Shown one piece after another: positions 34,018-46,306 of a stretch of DNA of 64,000 bases. Positions within the stretch are counted from its first letter, which is position 1; every line of letters begins with the position of its first letter. The stretch is taken from positions 11,284,001 to 11,348,000 of the forward strand of contig OZ022259.1 in the NCBI GenBank assembly GCA_963978905.1. The letters run 5' to 3'. The position numbers and the translations under genes are program-made. The DNA is from Trichostrongylus colubriformis. Lineage: Eukaryota; Nematoda; Chromadorea; Rhabditida; Trichostrongylidae. The notes under the pieces were generated by a model that was not told the origin of the DNA, ran no database searches, and saw only the letters and a list, made by a program, of their open reading frames with translations.

Positions 34018-34448
34018 AAAGGAATGGTTCACGGAAAAATTAGTTTCTTTGTTACCCTTACATTTATGTTGTATTTGCCTATGAAAGGCTGCATGCAAAG
34101 TTTCACGCGACAAAGTGAGAATTAGGCTAAGATACAGCTCCTCCAATTCGCGGCCGGGTGGGCGGGGCTTCCGGATAAAAGCTCCGCCCCGTCATCCGCC
34201 ACGGTTGAGAAGGGAGAGTGGGACCGTTTACGTCCCTTTCTGTTCTTACAATGCGTCTCCGACCGCGGCGAACGACGGGGTGGGCACTTGCTTAGGGGCC
34301 CCCCACCTGTCCGAGACTTTGTGGTGCTGCATCTTAGCCGGATTCACACTTTTTTCGCGTGAAACTTTGCGTGCAACCCACACTAGGCAAATACAACATA
34401 AATATATGGGTAACATAAAAACTCATTTTTCCGTGGACGAATCCTCAA
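34018..34448. mobile_element. Fold-back element, family F, copy 1
   Basis: The arms of about 100 bp are inverted copies: TTTATGTTGTATTTGCCTA near 34066 against TAGGCAAATACAACATAAA near 34384, and GCAAAGTTTCACGCGA against TCGCGTGAAACTTTGC. The centre is GC-rich (GGGGCTTCCGGATAAAAGCT). No coding capacity. A second complete copy is at 56420-56832. Confidence 0.8.
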
Positions 34449-35691
34449 AGCTTAATGGTCAAGCTCTTTATTTGTCTACGCTCTCGCTGGCTGGGCACAG
34501 ATGCACACAGGGATTTGTGAGTAGATGTAGTTGTGCGCTGCCAGAATACGCTTAAAATCCTCAACCGAGCTGAGTTTTTGTTCCAAGGAAGGGAAACCTC
34601 GTTGCTGTGGTGTGGCATCCGTAGGGAAAGTAAGGAGGATTCTATGCGTTACACTCTTATTTATCTGAAAATGCTTACGAGGAAAAAACGTATCCATCAA
34701 AAAAGTTGAATCAATCAAAGAATGAATTACTTGAAGGCGATGTGCTCAAAGCAGGGAGACCTCCACAAATACGGTAGATATACTGCGGTTTACATCTCAT
34801 ATATCTGTTAAACCATTTATATGCTTTGCTTTCAGAAATCTGATGAAATCACCGGTTCACGACATTTGCCTGACTAGTGTGGGCGATGCTTGCGTCAGTC
34901 TTTGTAGTTAGTTTCATGCTTGGGAATCACTTACTCACCTCTGCTAAATGTAACCTCTTGCTATTATAAATCCACTGGTTCAATTGTTCCTCTTTACGTT
35001 TCTTTCCGGTTCCGAAGATGTGATACATTTAATTCACTTATTACTTGAAACACTTCACTTACCCTGCGGACGATGTTTCAAGTTTCTATAATCTTTCATT
35101 CTGCTGTTCTTGTATTCTCATAACTGCCCTATGTGAAGAATTCTCCAATGGTTTCCTCTACTCTAGAAGGAAGATCCATTCGTTCAAAACAGGTCATGCT
35201 TTGTTTACTTTCCACTTATGCTTCAAATTCTCTAACAATTCCTACTGGCTTTTGGGTGCTTTCACACTTGGACCACTCTACAAGCCTTTTATGCAGGAAG
35301 TGCGAGTGAAATTCGAACCTTTCCCAAGGTGTTCAAGATGATCTACCGCGCCCATGTGCGAAAGCAGCTCATTGTAAAGTCAACTTAATATAACCATCTT
35401 GTCATATGTTGCTCATTGCCGTCATGTTGGCACATCTTGTGCTCATGAGTTTTTTCTGGTGTGTATGTGTAAATTTTATGCAATAAATCTTTGCAAGTTT
35501 TCCATGGATAACGTTTCTGTGAGCTTGTATGAATCCACAGAAGGGCATGAATCATTTGTTCCGCATAGTTGGGAACAGATCAGTGTCAACTTTTCAATGA
35601 GACGCTTTCTGGTGAACAGACTCGTGTCCAATGAGCGTACACGAAGACAGGGCAGTATTTGCTAAGCAGTCGTCCACAATCCACAGTAAAG
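34449..35691. other. Unassigned sequence between the flippase and a minus-strand gene
   Basis: Several short frames on both strands; none can be assigned. If the gene at 35692-35922 has a 3' UTR, it would lie in the upper part of this stretch. Confidence 0.35.
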
Positions 35692-35922
35692 TTAGCAGCA
35701 GGAATTTTCATTCATCTGCTTATATGTAATACCATTGTCCAAGCGACATGTCATATTCCAAAGCAAAGCAGCTAGTAATGGAACAATCAAACCAAAGCAA
35801 AGGATGAAATGCGTCATCCAGTCAGTTTCCAACGCAGCTGCTCTGATATTTGTCTTCACCTGCGCGATGTTCTCAGTGCCCTCAGAAGCCTTAACGACAC
35901 CAGAAGGGGTGAATTCGGCAGA
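35692..35922 (-). CDS. Terminal exon of an unidentified membrane protein
   Basis: Read on the minus strand, a TATTCCACAG acceptor is followed by 76 codons and a TAA at 35692-35694. The protein begins SAEFTPSGVVKASEGTENIA, has one strongly hydrophobic helix (FILCFGLIVPLLAALLW) and ends in a short polar tail (DNGITYKQMNENSCC). It has no start codon of its own, so it must be an internal or terminal exon. Upstream exons should lie at higher coordinates, beyond the repeat at 35935-36300, but none was identified. It looks coding because of the clean acceptor, the sensible composition and the single membrane span. I do not recognise the family. Confidence 0.55.
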   Translation of the reverse strand, partial: SAEFTPSGVVKASEGTENIAQVKTNIRAAALETDWMTHFILCFGLIVPLLAALLWNMTCRLDNGITYKQMNENSCC

Positions 35923-35934
35923 CTGTGGAATATG

Positions 35935-36300
35935 ACAGTAGATGTGCTCAGCAATGTAGCACTAGAGAAGGAATGACATAAAACCGCGAAAAAACCGAGG
36001 AATAGGAACCCCGAACTCCTCCTTCTCTCTCGTCCCCTGCGTCACTAGCCGCAGTGGACTGAAGACAGGCCAGTCTGAACCGGCCGGCCGCGATCGTTGG
36101 CCCGCCCCTGCACGGCGACTCCCCTGGCGGCATAACCGCATAACGTCATGCCGAGCTGCGGGGTCGCCATAAGACCCCTAGCTGCGTTTTTTCCAATGCG
36201 ATTTTCGCAACGTATGACCTCCTCTGAAGTAAAAGGTTCGTTTGCAGAGAACATGTACTTCCAGATCTCAGTTTTCCCCTTCTCCTACTAGTGCCTTTAA
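35935..36300. repeat. Dispersed 340-bp repeat, copy 2
   Basis: Matches 19615-19950 in several blocks, in the same order and orientation. It lies directly upstream (on the minus strand) of the terminal exon at 35692-35922 and directly before the non-LTR reverse transcriptase remnant. Confidence 0.6.
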
Positions 36301-36401
36301 ACCTTCGGTGAATGAACCTTACGATGGTATCGACAGAGAGTTTTCACGAAATGCTGCGAACTATACCAATCGCCCATATTTCTGATATATCATTTCTGTC
36401 A

Positions 36402-37600
36402 GGCTAATCCCAAAGCAAAGTGGAGACTTCAGGGTCAATGATTATAGGCCTATTAGTCTCACACCCACACCTGTCAAAAAAAATGGGAAAGATTATCATT
36501 GATAAACTATTGGGATGGTTCAATAAACTTCGTCAATTCCTACCGCATCATGCTTTCCTAACAGGTGCTCCTGCCTGCACCAATCTGCGACTCCTAGTAC
36601 AATTGTGCAGGGCGGTCAACCTTGGTAAGTCAGTGGAGATCATTCATAGTGACCTCTTGAAGGCTTTTGATAGAGTTCCTCATTCCAAGCTCACTGGAAA
36701 GCTTGAGGAATATGGCTTCGGTGGGAACCTCCTCGGTTGGGTAAGATCATACCTCCGCTAGAAGAGCATGACAATTCGAGTTGGGGAGAGTTTTTCGGAA
36801 AGCTCCTCTGCTTTTCCTGATGTACACTACTGAGCTGTCTGAGATTCCGAACACATGTTGCGACCCAGGTGAAGATATATCCCGTCGACATCAATGTATA
36901 TGGAGCACTGATAAAGAAAACAGTGCCGTCGTGTGTCAAGCACTAAAGCAGTCAGTTGAAAGGAAGGTAGAGTGGTTATCTTATGAAATGTACATTTGAA
37001 TCTTAACAAGTGTTTAGTCAGGCAAATTCTAGGTTGTGGAGCCGTCAAGAACGAAGTAAACAGTTCAGACTCCCAACAAGCAACAGTACCGAGAATCTGG
37101 GAGTTGTTTTAATAATAGTGTGAAATTATCCGGTCTGAATAAAGCCCACGCGAATATTTCCATATTAATTGGGAATATCCGGTGCACTGAACCCAAGACA
37201 GTACGCCCTTATAATACGTACATTTTGCCGCATCCAGAATATTGCTCGCCACTCTGAGATACCATTCTCAAGAAGGACATACAATTGAAAGGGTGCAGAA
37301 CATGTTTACTAGGATTTCCTGGCATAGTGCCTGTATTGGCCACCATATGCCGACGTATAGTGTCCGCTCAGAAGTTTTCTCTCTCAACTCGTTGCAGTAT
37401 AGACGCATAGTGCCCTGATAATCTGCTTCCGAATCGTTCGAAAACAGATGAGGGTGATTCAATCCCCAATATTCCTTATCTCTTCCAGAAATAATTCTTC
37501 AATATTCAACCCGATCTTCAACTGTTGCATAAGATGATTCGAGCTGTTGTCACCTCATGTTTTCTAGTCACCGGACAGCAATACATACAAGGCTATAAAG
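36402..37600 (+). pseudogene. Dead non-LTR retrotransposon reverse transcriptase
   Basis: Pieces in shifting frames follow the order of a jockey/CR1-type reverse transcriptase: NDYRPISLTPTPVK at about 36450, MGKIIIDKLLGWFNKLRQFL, then LGKSVEIIHSDLLKAFDRVP (the first catalytic Asp region, degraded), then PLLFLMYTTELSEIPNT near 36811. The thumb-like NIRCTEPKTVRPYNTYILPH follows near 37170. There are at least two frameshifts and several stops, and the YADD box is not intact. No promoter, UTR or poly-A tail could be placed. Confidence 0.85.
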
Positions 37601-38159
37601 TAGGCTTCGAGGGCTCGACCTCTTGCGCATCTTAGGTGTATTGAACGGCATTATTCCCTGGTCAATTTGTTGTAGGACTGAACCATTGTAAGGACTCTTC
37701 ACTTATGATGTTGGCGCTTCTTCTCCGCAACTGTCGATGCCAGTTTTACGTCGTGTTTATCTTCCTTATTCTTTTATGGTGTGCTCTATTGTTGGCCCCC
37801 CAACGGGTGATGAATGCATCGCCTGGACAGTGTTCTTGAGAATACTGATGATAATGGTCTGTCGCAACGACGATGAGGGCCTAGCGTTGGGTTGTATGCA
37901 TCGGCGCCGTCGCAGGGTAAACCCCTGGAGTCGTGGTTTCACTGGAGGCTAAGCTTTGCGGATCTTATGCTCTGACCTCACCTGCCATACGAATCCATGC
38001 GGTCTTTCATTGATTTTTCTTTTTTAGAGGATAGCGTCTCTATCAAGCGAGTATTTTTCACACTCTTGTGCTTTATTGATTTGCTCTTTTTGTGATACTG
38101 ATTGATTGACTACTCGTTAACAATATAACGCAAACACGATAGAAACACAACACAGTGGA
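37601..38159. other. Unassigned sequence downstream of the retrotransposon remnant
   Basis: Nothing recognised. It may include the 3' end of the retroelement. Confidence 0.3.
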
Positions 38160-39310
38160 GTGGGAGTCACTTGGGTAGAAAACAGCACATCGGTGCGGTT
38201 ATCACTCAGGCACATCCACGCAGAGGTGGTCTTGGAAATCGGAACACTTCGTCGGTCAAAACCAAACTTATATGTTAGATCTTCCGCGCGTCACTCACAA
38301 CATCAAACAGTGAAAACATCCAACCTACTACATAGCCTGAAGGTCGACCTCCTGCGTAACCAGGGACTTGGCATTCCGAAGCCTCCTGATCATGGCCAGG
38401 AACGTGGTCGTGGGCCTGCTCCACTACCGGTCACGTCGCACCAGAGGGGCAGGAATTATCCACCGATCCTTCCGTGGGCGAAGTACGCGTCGTCCTCGTT
38501 GGCGAAAGTGACAGCTGCGCGGGGAGGCAACTGCGGCAGGACGACGGCCGTTTCAGAATCAGAAGTGTGCGAAGATCCGAACTGAGTCCTCCCCTATTAG
38601 GCCCGTGGGAGGCCTTCGGTTGGTCACCGGTTACGGTACCATGCACGATGAGACCCCAAAGTGCGGACTCTGGCAGTGGTCCTTGCTTGACGATCTGTCC
38701 TTCGCAGTTGACTTCGCGTATGGTGAGACGTCGAAGCCGCATAAAAGTCGCGATACGGGAGCGACGGAAAGACTATGTCGCTCGCGCCGCAGGAGCAAAA
38801 ATGCCATTTATCTACCTGAAAGACAGGCAAGCCAGTCTATCAGCTGGGCCTACGTCTACTTCTGTTCCCCGTGGCTCACACGTGTGCACTTGCGTTGAGG
38901 TGGTGCGCTGATGACCTGGGGTCTAGGCTTTCCTCATATAACAATTGTCAAATGGTTAATAAATACACACAAACAAGGATGAATACATATCACGTAAGGC
39001 GATCTTCTTTACGGGGTTGGCGTCTCTTCTGTTATATCCGTGCTCCTGCGATATCAGTGCAGTTGTTGTCGACGTCGGCTGCGCTTTGTCTGACGATTAC
39101 ATGGCGACGTGCAACAGAATACAGAGAGCCTTTTATGTGGGAAACGACGTTTTCACTCCTGGACGATTTTATTGAGAGGGAGAGTTTTGACAACGACAGA
39201 TGCGAAGGAGGCGTCGGGGTGTTGAAAGAAGGACACGTGGAATTTCTGGGTCAGCTGGGAAATAGCGGTCTCCAACCGCATGAGCTACGCTTAAAAGCGC
39301 TCTTCTAAAA
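38160..39310. other. GC-richer block with long overlapping open frames
   Basis: Frames of 141-145 codons lie on + at 38160-38585, 38474-38911 and 38871-39308, and one of 103 codons on the minus strand at 38431-38742. Their overlap in different frames and the absence of splice sites or motifs suggest a GC-rich repeat or decayed element with few stops, not several genes. One frame ends in an acidic stretch (LLDDFIERESFDNDRCEGG), which could be real coding. No family is recognised. Confidence 0.3.
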
Positions 39311-41219
39311 GACTGCAATAATGTTAATATGCAAAATGCGGCGTTGAGAGGACTGAAAACTGCGTTATGGACGTGGATGTAACGCCTGCGTGAAAAACAG
39401 AATCTTTTTCCCCATCTCTTCTCCAGGTGCGCTTGACCACGAGTAATTCAGATACGTCGGCGAGCGTTACGTATCCATGTGGTGGGACGCGTTTTCCGTT
39501 CACTTAATGCGGCGTGAGCTACCGAAGTCAGTGTGGATGCCTCCGCATCGGAAGCACCCTAGATTATTAGCGTGCACAGTGATCTGCTCCCACAGTGAGG
39601 GGCACGCAGAACACTCGCAGGAGTAGTGGGCACCCCTGGGAGATGCCCGTGTTTGTCTATTTTATAGATCGTCATTATCGAGTATTTTTTCGTTTGCAAT
39701 ATTTCCAGTTCGTGTTCCTCAGTCAGAACTGTTATGAATAACAGCGAATCATTCCTTATCGAAAGAGCAAATTACGAGACATGAGAAACCGCTGGTAAGT
39801 GGAAATGGTCACGTCAGACTGCCGACAGTGGAGAGGTGAGGTTTTGATTGTTTTAATCTATGGAATCTTGATGACACGGCTGAATTTGGAGTCCTTGTTA
39901 TTGCTGCATATTTCCTGTAACAGCGAATTCAGCTCATGACGAAATTGACGTGGAAGCGGTGGGCTTGGACCTGTTGTGGGAGCTATTGGCAGTTTGCAGG
40001 CTCTAAAAGTTCTATAAATTGCTGCAGGAACTCACGTAAGTCTGCTTCAATAAGCTATCAACAGCCAATTCTTCCTATTTATTGATTTTTTCTGCTTCAG
40101 CTACCTTTGCTTCGAAGTTTTACCTAATCGATGGAAGCTATAGAAGTTCCGCACCGTCCAACTATAACATCGGAATGAGCAATGCGATGTTTGCGGTGAT
40201 AAACCCACTATCACTCACTTATCGATTACGTTGTCTTTTGTGGATCAGGAGCTTGTTATAAGGTAAGATTGAGTTACTCAAGCTGGCTTGAATGCCGTTC
40301 TGGGGTAGAATGCATGAATACCGTCCTAGGCACCGTGGCAAACCTCTTTATGTAGTTCTTTTTCCAAAGACCATGCTTTTTCGTTCGTCTGCGCTTTTAA
40401 ATTATCGTTTCGCGTTTCCTTTTTTCACGGACTGCTGGAGATCGAGCAGTTGAAGCTCAAAGATGAATTCATAGCGGCCCACACTTTCAGATCCAGAAAC
40501 TATCGGTTCTCTCACCTGATGAGCGAGTGAGCGTAAGTGATTACTCCAACATTCGATAGTCTGGTTCTCCAATGTTGCTCGATACTCGACCTCCCCATGA
40601 ATTCGCTATTGCCAGCCTTGATGAGGCCAAAAGTAGGTTGACAATCGTTTCAAGAGGGCGGGTGGAGGGGGGGAGGGACTTCCTATTCGGAAGATGTAAT
40701 TCTTAATTCTACTCCTATCTTGAGACATAAGCTTGGAGGGAGTTCGACAGCTCGATACTGCATCAATCAGTGAGCGGTTACGTTTAACGTCTGCAGGCGA
40801 TCATCCTGAAAAAGGTTAGTGATAGTTCCTATTTAATATTCCGCTGAATCTTTTTCGGGCTCATTCTTTACGTTGAAAGACCCAACTGTAATAGTTTTCA
40901 TGCTGTTATAGTCCTCGCAGGATCCATTTTATGGGGATGAATGAAAGCTTTCTTCCAGTGTTTGATATGCCACCTCGGGAATGACTATCAACTGACAGTG
41001 GAAAGTCTCAAAAAGTAAGCTCTATGCCATACGGATCCGTGAAATTCGTGAGTGATATGAAGCGTGGGCGAAAGAAGTGGGCCATGATTTCCCCTCATAC
41101 TAACAAGTGCAATTGATCCTTTACGTTGATACATCGCATATATAGTCTTCAATTTCGATTTTTCCGATAGTTTTCTTATCATTTCTGTTGACTTTTACTA
41201 GTTGTAGGACTACCTATTT
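39311..41219. other. Unassigned intergenic sequence
   Basis: No features supported. Confidence 0.3.
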
Positions 41220-42449
41220 CTAACGGTTTGAGATGTCTAATGTTTTGCAGTAGAAATGCGAAGCATATGAGTATTTAGTTAACTTCAGTTTTCGGCAACG
41301 CCTGGCACTGGACACATGATAATTCATCATTCTCTCCAGAGGCACTGGGTGGAACATCGTCGCTCTGTAATGTGCTACCTCTTCTTGTACTGCTAACACT
41401 CCTGCATTGGCATTTGTAACATCGCCAATACCACTAGAAGTACAACATTCCTTCAAGGCACATAAGGCGGTATGCACGTGAGCACACGATATAACATAAA
41501 CATCAATGCTACCTCTTTTCCAGTCATGATGGAATGAGCAATCTGATTATCAAAGAAGTGTGATCAAAGAAAACGAATGCCCACCGGTTAGACACAAATA
41601 TGTTGCAGCCTGTAGGTAAGCCTCGATCTCATTCATCTACAACGATCACGGTAGCCAATCTTAGGCAGTACGCTAGCAGGTTAAATGTGTCGCACACGCA
41701 TACTTTTCGTGCGCTATATTTGGCAATCCATAACTGTTGCAGTGGTGTGATTACGACTAAAACCTTTTTGTTGTGTTCCGTCTTCCGAGAGCGAAACCTC
41801 CACCAGTTTTGCTTATTGCTGGGGTATACACCCTTGTTCCAACATCTGGGTGTCCCTCTCTGACATGCATTTCGACAGACTTTATATCGTTCTCATCCTT
41901 TCTGGATGGATCAGTTTTATTTCAAACGACAATGCTTCTGAATAGTTCTTATCAAGCACTTTGTTGAAAAGCGGATGCCTCATATCCCTATCTTATAGCG
42001 GCATATGTAGTGTGGTAAAAACGGACAAGCTTGCCTCCTTCTCTACATTTTTCGAGCACTTTACGCAAAATCAGATGAGGTTCAAGCCTCATCAATTTGA
42101 ACCCCTGCTTGAGGAGAGACACGATGTATCTCTCCGACACATTGTCCATATACAAAAGTGCGGTTGTGGCTCGCGTCCGCAATGAGTGCGGCGAAATTTC
42201 ACTCTGATGCGATCCTCAGTATCAGCAACCCGAATAATTTTCATAATGCACTGCGAGCGCACGTAAATTCAAAAGATGGCACTCGAGTACCTTTATAAAG
42301 GCGGTGCACTTATCAACTTCAGCACAAATCATTTCATCGATATGCGATAATACAGAGCTGCAACCAGATGGATCACCATGGAACTGCGCTCCATCGGCAA
42401 GAGATACTGTCCATTGCCTCCGTTCTCGTTTTAATGGAGCCGAGAACAA
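41220..42449 (-). other. Cluster of minus-strand open frames, possible unknown gene
   Basis: Three frames of 64-85 codons lie at 42222-42449, 41988-42182 and 41220-41477. Their amino-acid composition is normal (for example QWTVSLADGAQFHGDPSGC and LLKQGFKLMRLEPHLILRKV). I could not find splice junctions that link them in phase. They may be exons of an unrecognised gene or chance frames. Confidence 0.25.
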
Positions 42450-42539
42450 TACTGTAAAGTTAGATGGTTTCTGTCTGTGTGTCCAAGGAAAAGGAAAGGA
42501 AGATAGTTAACGTAGTGTAATTAGATGTAAAGAAAGAGT

Positions 42540-44135
42540 CTAGTGGCCCGTTTCGCCTCCTAACTCAGACGAGCCAATGTGTTTTCATCAACACCCGGAG
42601 GCTCATCAGTGAGTAAGGTGTTGATAAAAACAAAGGTATTGTTAAAAGAGATCAGAAAGTAATAAAATTATAAACCGGAAATAAGGGTTAGAAACAATAA
42701 CCAAAAAAGAATGGTTAGAAACAAAGGAATTTAAGAGTGCACAAACCAGAACTCATAACAAAAAGGAAATGAAAAACCCATAATAAGTTTAAAAACAAAG
42801 AAAGTAGCGTAGATGTGTGTTTGTGATAATTATCTTCAAAAGATATTACATATAATAAAATATCCATAAACAAAACATCCATTATAGCAAATAAGTATCT
42901 GAAAGGCAATGCAAGAATGTATTAGCTCAAGATGAAAAGAACGGTCGCAACGAAACACAGCAAACGTATACATATTAGAAGGAAGATGACAAACGTAATG
43001 CACGCTAAGAGGAAGAAGATGGAATAAATGACCGGAGGTGCCCAAGGATAGAACTGAAGTTATAATAAAATAAAATGATAACACGCCACGAAGGAACGTC
43101 ATAATATATTAGATTTGATACTCAGGCTACTTATCATACACCTATAAAATGATTGAATGGGGCGCGCTACTTTCCTGTCCTCCGGCCGCTATGATAGAGC
43201 CTATGTTCAAACTAGAAAAATATATATTAACTTGGGAATGGCGTAATTGAGTCTCTTCTTATATAGTATCTTTATATAATTCTTTAATACACTCATCTTG
43301 GCTTTGATTGTGTAGCACTAATAAATCATCCATAAATCTGTATGGTATGAACAATTTATTCCTATCATATTTCTTATTTTTAGAATAATTACATTCCATC
43401 ACAAAAGGAGAGAGATCGGCCAATAAAGGACTAAAGTTACCTCCTTGAGGAACTCCTTTAATTTGCTTGAACACACTGCCTCCAAAAATGCAGTAGCTAT
43501 TTTTTAACGAATATCTATCTGAATCCACTTTGGATAATCAAAACGGGACGAAGAAACAAAACAAAAAGGAAAGGAAAAGTAAAGGAGCTAGAGAGGAATT
43601 CAACCAGATTTAGGAAATAAAAGGAACACCAGGGTGGATGAACCACACCTATAACTACATGACACACAAATACAACATCAATTTGCTACCATGTTTATTG
43701 CAGGAAAAACACTCAAGCAGAATGGAAGGACTGAAAGACGCACCGTTCCGACTTCCGTCGAGTTCGAAAAAAACTCACCCAATAATAAAACAGCTTCTTT
43801 AGCAGAATTTTGCGAATTTGATGTCACTAGCTAAATGCAATATCCTTCGTCTAAAAAAGAGAAATCGTACGAAATGACTGACGATGGACTACGAGCACCT
43901 AGTGGAGATAATGAAAACTTGCATACGGTCGATATGTGGGCCGTTCAGAGTTTCGCCCGAAAATTAACGAATATGAGCGGATCAAATAAACCAGACAAGC
44001 AAGGAACAACATTTTACGATGGAAACGGACAGAAGAAAAATTGCTCGCCATTAAGTTGACTATTTATTTGCAGGAAATTATGGATCAAATGAATCACTTA
44101 CGAGAATTGCTGAGCGAAAACCAAGGAACATTATG
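42540..44135. other. Purine-rich block carrying a reverse transcriptase fragment
   Basis: The + strand is markedly A/G-rich here (AAGGAAATGAAAAACCCATA-like runs), unlike the sequence on either side. The only recognisable content is the reverse transcriptase piece at 43259-43528. Segments after TTGCAG acceptors at 43703 and 44074 read as short open frames without known motif. Confidence 0.5.
43259..43528 (-). pseudogene. Reverse transcriptase fragment (Penelope-like group suspected)
   Basis: The frame encodes FKQIKGVPQGGNFSPLLADL followed about 30 residues later by YRFMDDLLVLHNQS. These are the fingers/palm motif and the catalytic MDD box of a reverse transcriptase. The PQGG.FSPLLADL form differs from jockey-type and LTR enzymes and is closest in style to Penelope-like and related RTs. 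The 89-residue frame is cut off at both ends by stops. No endonuclease domain is seen. Confidence 0.7.
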
Positions 44136-45296
44136 ACTTGAATTGGAATAAAATTGCGTGTTGACACTTCAATACTCAATTCGCCCATATAATTGTTTGG
44201 AACCATCAATAAGCGTCATTGCCACGAAAGATAGAGACACAGAGGCAACGAATTAACATTTCGAAAACTGCAATAATAGCGAAAAGCTTCGAGATGTCCT
44301 AAAGGGCCCCACGAATGTTCTCGAAGAATCTCCTGGTCAGAGCTACCGCGACGCAGAATGTGCAGTGTGACCCGCAGAAGTTCTGTTGCTGGACACCTTT
44401 ATTTCACGTCAGGCTTACAGTAGCAAATTGCGTTTGCTGAATTTTCGCTTCTGTGCGTAAATGGGAGTTAAGGGATGCATACATCAGTCCGCTTTTATGG
44501 CGAATATCTTTATCAAATATATTTGTGAAGTATTTTTGCAATCTTTTTTGGCTGTGTTCTTTGTAGTGGTTTGATAGCACCTATACGTGATTGCGGTTCA
44601 CACTGATTTTGAGTGTTTGCTCTAATTTCTAATGGATATAGGTACGCAAACGAGCGCGTTACGGTTTTTCCACTGGCTGTGCGGTTTGCAGAGCTCGGCT
44701 TTGTGTCAGCATTGGTGTTGATTTTGATAATTACGCCAAACGGACAGTAGCTTCTAGTAGTTTGTCGTCAGCAATAATGACGACGTCGCTTCCATAAAGT
44801 GGGGCCGTTACATACATACCTGGGCTGTTTCATGTGCAATTGGTGGCGTTCTCGTAGCCGAGAGGTAATCTACAGGCCATAATTTCCCAAAAATTGTCCA
44901 GGCTTTGAGAGATTCTCTAAACTAGTATGTTAGTTTAAGCGCAGCAGTAGCGAATTGATTGGGTAAGGGTCTGATGTCTAAGTGGAGTTCGACTTCAGGA
45001 GAAATGAAGCCGATGGGTTTAAGCGCCGCAAAGGAAAGTGTTGCTCTCTCTGAACGGTGTCATCGGTCGGGTATTTACGACTGCCTCCATCTACGTGATC
45101 ACGATGTGGAATTCCTCAAAAGTTACGTTCCATGGTTTTCCTGAACGCTGTTTTAAACAACTGCACCATACGTTCGTAAAATCCCTTTCCAGGGGATGAC
45201 GGTGTTATGACAGGTCAGTCTACGGTTTGCGCTAAAGTGTGCGTTGGGTCTCCATGACCCATGTGCGAATATAGCGCCAGTTATGGCGTCGGCGTT
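44136..45296. other. Unassigned intergenic sequence
   Basis: No gene or repeat could be supported. Confidence 0.3.
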
Positions 45297-45305
45297 CATG
45301 ACCAG

Positions 45306-46297
45306 GGGTGTGTACCCTAATGTCAGGACGGCGCGCTGCACAAAGCGGCGAGCGACGTTTTCGCACGAGTTCATTGCCTCGGAGGAAATCGCGTGTATTT
45401 GCACCAGTAGGACGGCGACCGTATTGACGCCTACCTTTATTCATGTTGGCGGTGATATTGAGTTTGCTCTTGAATTTTTTATATTTTAATCGTCGGGACT
45501 CGCATGAATTAGTTCATGTTGCATGGTTTCAGTTTATTTTTAGTTGATGGTAGTGTTTTGCAGCAGTCGTTCCAATTTCTATGCTGTGTTACCTATTACT
45601 TCCATCATTTTTGCTATCCGGAAATTTTCTTTTGCCACCTATGTCGCACTATAGTTAAATTAATTGTGTTATTGTATTATTTTGTCATTACTGTATTGTT
45701 TGAATTGTATCAAATTGTATCAGTGCGCTTCTTGCGGGTCATGTAAAGTTGGGGGGGAGGGAGGGGTGACACGCAACTTTTCACCGACGTCAGTCGAAGC
45801 TCCTTCCCTCCCTAGGCTTTGGCCAAAATTCATATACCCTTCTCATTCATGAAAAATATCTGCCCAAGTATCTGTCTCATCCGTCTTAGCCTAAGCCTAG
45901 AGAGGGAAAGGAGCTTCGACTTCGACGTAAAGTAGCGTCTACCCCCCCCCCCCCAACTTTATTTGACCCAAGTACAGTAGATTAGCACAATCGTTCTATG
46001 CGGTAGAGAAGTAATAAGCAGATGGTCTCAGTATCGTACTAGGGTGGGGAACGTCATGTGAAAAACCGAGCGAAGTTGTAGGACTACTTACTACTTTTAG
46101 TGTGAACACTGAACACAAAAGGGAGCAATACACAAACAAGTTCAATATAGCGGCAAAGTGAATAAGAATAGGCGTCGATACGGTCGCCGCCCTTTTTGTG
46201 CAATTACACGCGATTCCCACCGAGGGCAGACTACTCGCGCGCCAATGTCGCGCAGAGAACGTCGCGATGCGGCGTCCTGACATTAGGGTACACACCC
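45306..46297. mobile_element. Non-autonomous MULE-like element, copy 2, with intact 9-bp target duplication
   Basis: The 992-bp unit begins GGGTGTGTACCCTAATGTCA and ends in the complement. The perfect direct repeats CATGACCAG flank it (45297-45305 and 46298-46306). The outer 170 bp or so of each end are loosely inverted copies of each other. It matches 2118-3127 along its length. It has no transposase frame, so it depends on a partner element elsewhere. Confidence 0.9.
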
Positions 46298-46306
46298 CAT
46301 GACCAG

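Noticed and set aside
38160..39308. Long overlapping frames as a gene
   Set aside because: Frames on both strands overlap without splice sites or motifs. More likely GC-rich sequence with few stops.
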